From Leptospira ellisii (GTDB taxonomy: Bacteria; Spirochaetota; Leptospiria; Leptospirales; Leptospiraceae), in NCBI RefSeq assembly GCF_002811955.1, contig NZ_NPEF01000208.1, positions 1-6,790 of the forward strand: 6,790 nt of DNA, given 5' to 3'. Positions within the stretch are counted from its first letter, which is position 1. Every line of letters begins with the position of its first letter. Of this stretch, positions 6,246 through 6,790 are shown piece after piece. The position numbers were made by a program, and so were the translations under genes. The notes beneath the pieces are model-generated. The model worked only from the letters and a program-made list of their open reading frames with translations, ran no database searches and had not been told where the DNA came from.

Positions 6246-6485
6246 ATGATCATCGTCAACGAAGAAGAATGCAGGGAATTCATCCTTTCCACGCTTAAAA
6301 TGAAATCCCTGGCGGCGTTCGCGGCGGAAGCGGAGGTGGCGTATGGAAGCCTTTGCAGAAGTTTAAGCGGACAATATCCTTCCCCCGAAATCAGAGAAGC
6401 ATTCAAAAAATGGAATGTTCCATTTCGCACCGGACGATCCTCGAAACCGTATTTCAAATCCACGAAAAGGAGATCAAAAAAATGA
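6246..6485 (+). CDS. Cro-like small DNA-binding protein
   Basis: A 79-residue protein with a strong ribosome site, AAGGAGG (6235-6241), 4 bases before ATG. Residues about 19-54, SLAAFAAEAEVAYGSLCRSL then SGQYPSPEIREAFKKW, resemble the helix-turn-helix of Cro/C1-type regulators (compare the common pattern FAEEAGVSYSTLSRxLNGxxPSPEIRE). The tail is basic (RTGRSSKPYFKSTKRRSKK), which suits DNA contact. It is the first gene of the rightward unit, divergent from the repressor, the place of cro or an early activator in temperate phages. Its stop overlaps the next start as ATGA. The exact family is not certain; the HTH match is by eye and the domain is small. Confidence 0.65.
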   Translation: MIIVNEEECREFILSTLKMKSLAAFAAEAEVAYGSLCRSLSGQYPSPEIREAFKKWNVPFRTGRSSKPYFKSTKRRSKK

Positions 6486-6790
6486 GTCACTCGCAAACCG
6501 CGCCTACGAACGCGGGAATTTCCGTAAGAAAAATACGGGATAATCTGGATCCGGTCATACTGGCCGACATAGAGGAAAAATCGATCGCACAGATTGCGGA
6601 ATACGTCCGCGAACAGTTCGTTACGTTCGATTGGAGTTGGAACGATCACTGCGAAATGGAGGACAAAACGATCACGTCGCTATTTTTGATTAAGAACGAC
6701 GTGACCAAGATATGCGGCGGAAATCCGGAAAAAATCCGGGAATTCATTAGTATTATCGAATATATTCTTGAAGAGGAGGAAGGCGAATGA
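6482..6790 (+). CDS. Hypothetical protein of the early phage-like operon
   Basis: A 102-residue protein I do not recognise. The start ATG 6482 is chosen over an upstream in-frame ATG at 6353, because AAGGAG (6467-6472) lies 9 bases before it and it overlaps the previous stop as ATGA. Residues 1-12 are polar. Residues about 14-48 look helical (VRKIRDNLDPVILADIEEK, then IAQIAEYVREQF). The middle, FDWSWNDHCEMEDKTITSLFLI, is Trp/His/Cys-bearing, and the end is very acidic (EYILEEEEGE). No signal peptide or membrane helix is seen. The last bases, an AGGAGGAAGG-type purine run and then GAATGA, make a ribosome site and a further ATGA overlap, so another coupled gene probably starts at 6787, outside this window. 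Confidence 0.7.
   Translation: MSHSQTAPTNAGISVRKIRDNLDPVILADIEEKSIAQIAEYVREQFVTFDWSWNDHCEMEDKTITSLFLIKNDVTKICGGNPEKIREFISIIEYILEEEEGE

Noticed and set aside
6170..6649. 159-residue minus-strand ORF
   Set aside because: Antisense to two ATGA-coupled plus-strand genes with good ribosome sites, and it crosses the control region.

Overview
The window reads as spirochaete DNA, most likely Leptospira. This is inferred from moderate GC, abundant CGATCG and TTCGG words, AAGGAG-type ribosome sites and the mix of families: a 7TMR-DISM receptor, an ECF sigma factor, a second-type ClpP and XRE/excisionase-like regulators. No rRNA, tRNA, CRISPR array or insertion sequence is visible. Species cannot be read from the sequence.

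Left part (1-3436, all minus strand) looks chromosomal. Transcription runs right to left: an AT-rich membrane acyltransferase (2174-3436), an ECF sigma factor (1530-2102), a ClpP peptidase (957-1520) and the N-terminal part of a 7TMR-DISM sensory membrane protein (1-671, cut by the window edge). The sigma factor and ClpP are separated by 9 bases, and the ClpP ribosome site overlaps the sigma stop codon. The sigma factor ends in Leu-Ala-Ala, the same ending as a tmRNA (SsrA) degradation tag. This suggests, but does not prove, a self-contained sigma factor plus protease unit.

Right part (about 3500-6790) looks like a prophage or phage-derived island. On the minus strand lie a small excisionase-like HTH protein (4731-5036), a one-TM holin-like protein (4325-4558) and a papain/C39-like cysteine peptidase that may be the matching lysin (3523-4248). 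In front of the holin-like gene are a promoter-like pair, an inverted repeat at the predicted transcript start and a terminator hairpin, so the pair may be controlled by operator or attenuator. The peptidase has no ATG. The well-supported ATGA start belongs to another frame, so a frameshift, a nested gene or a TTG start must be considered.

Further right, an XRE/CI-type repressor (5682-6113, minus) faces a Cro-like gene (6246-6485, plus), with inverted repeats between them. The Cro-like gene overlaps by ATGA with a hypothetical gene (6482-6790), whose own end forms another ATGA, so the early operon probably continues beyond the window. Between the excisionase-like gene and the repressor are a frame-disrupted small gene (5068-5299, minus) and a TTG-start 55-residue ORF (5514-5681, plus) whose stop codon abuts that of the repressor.
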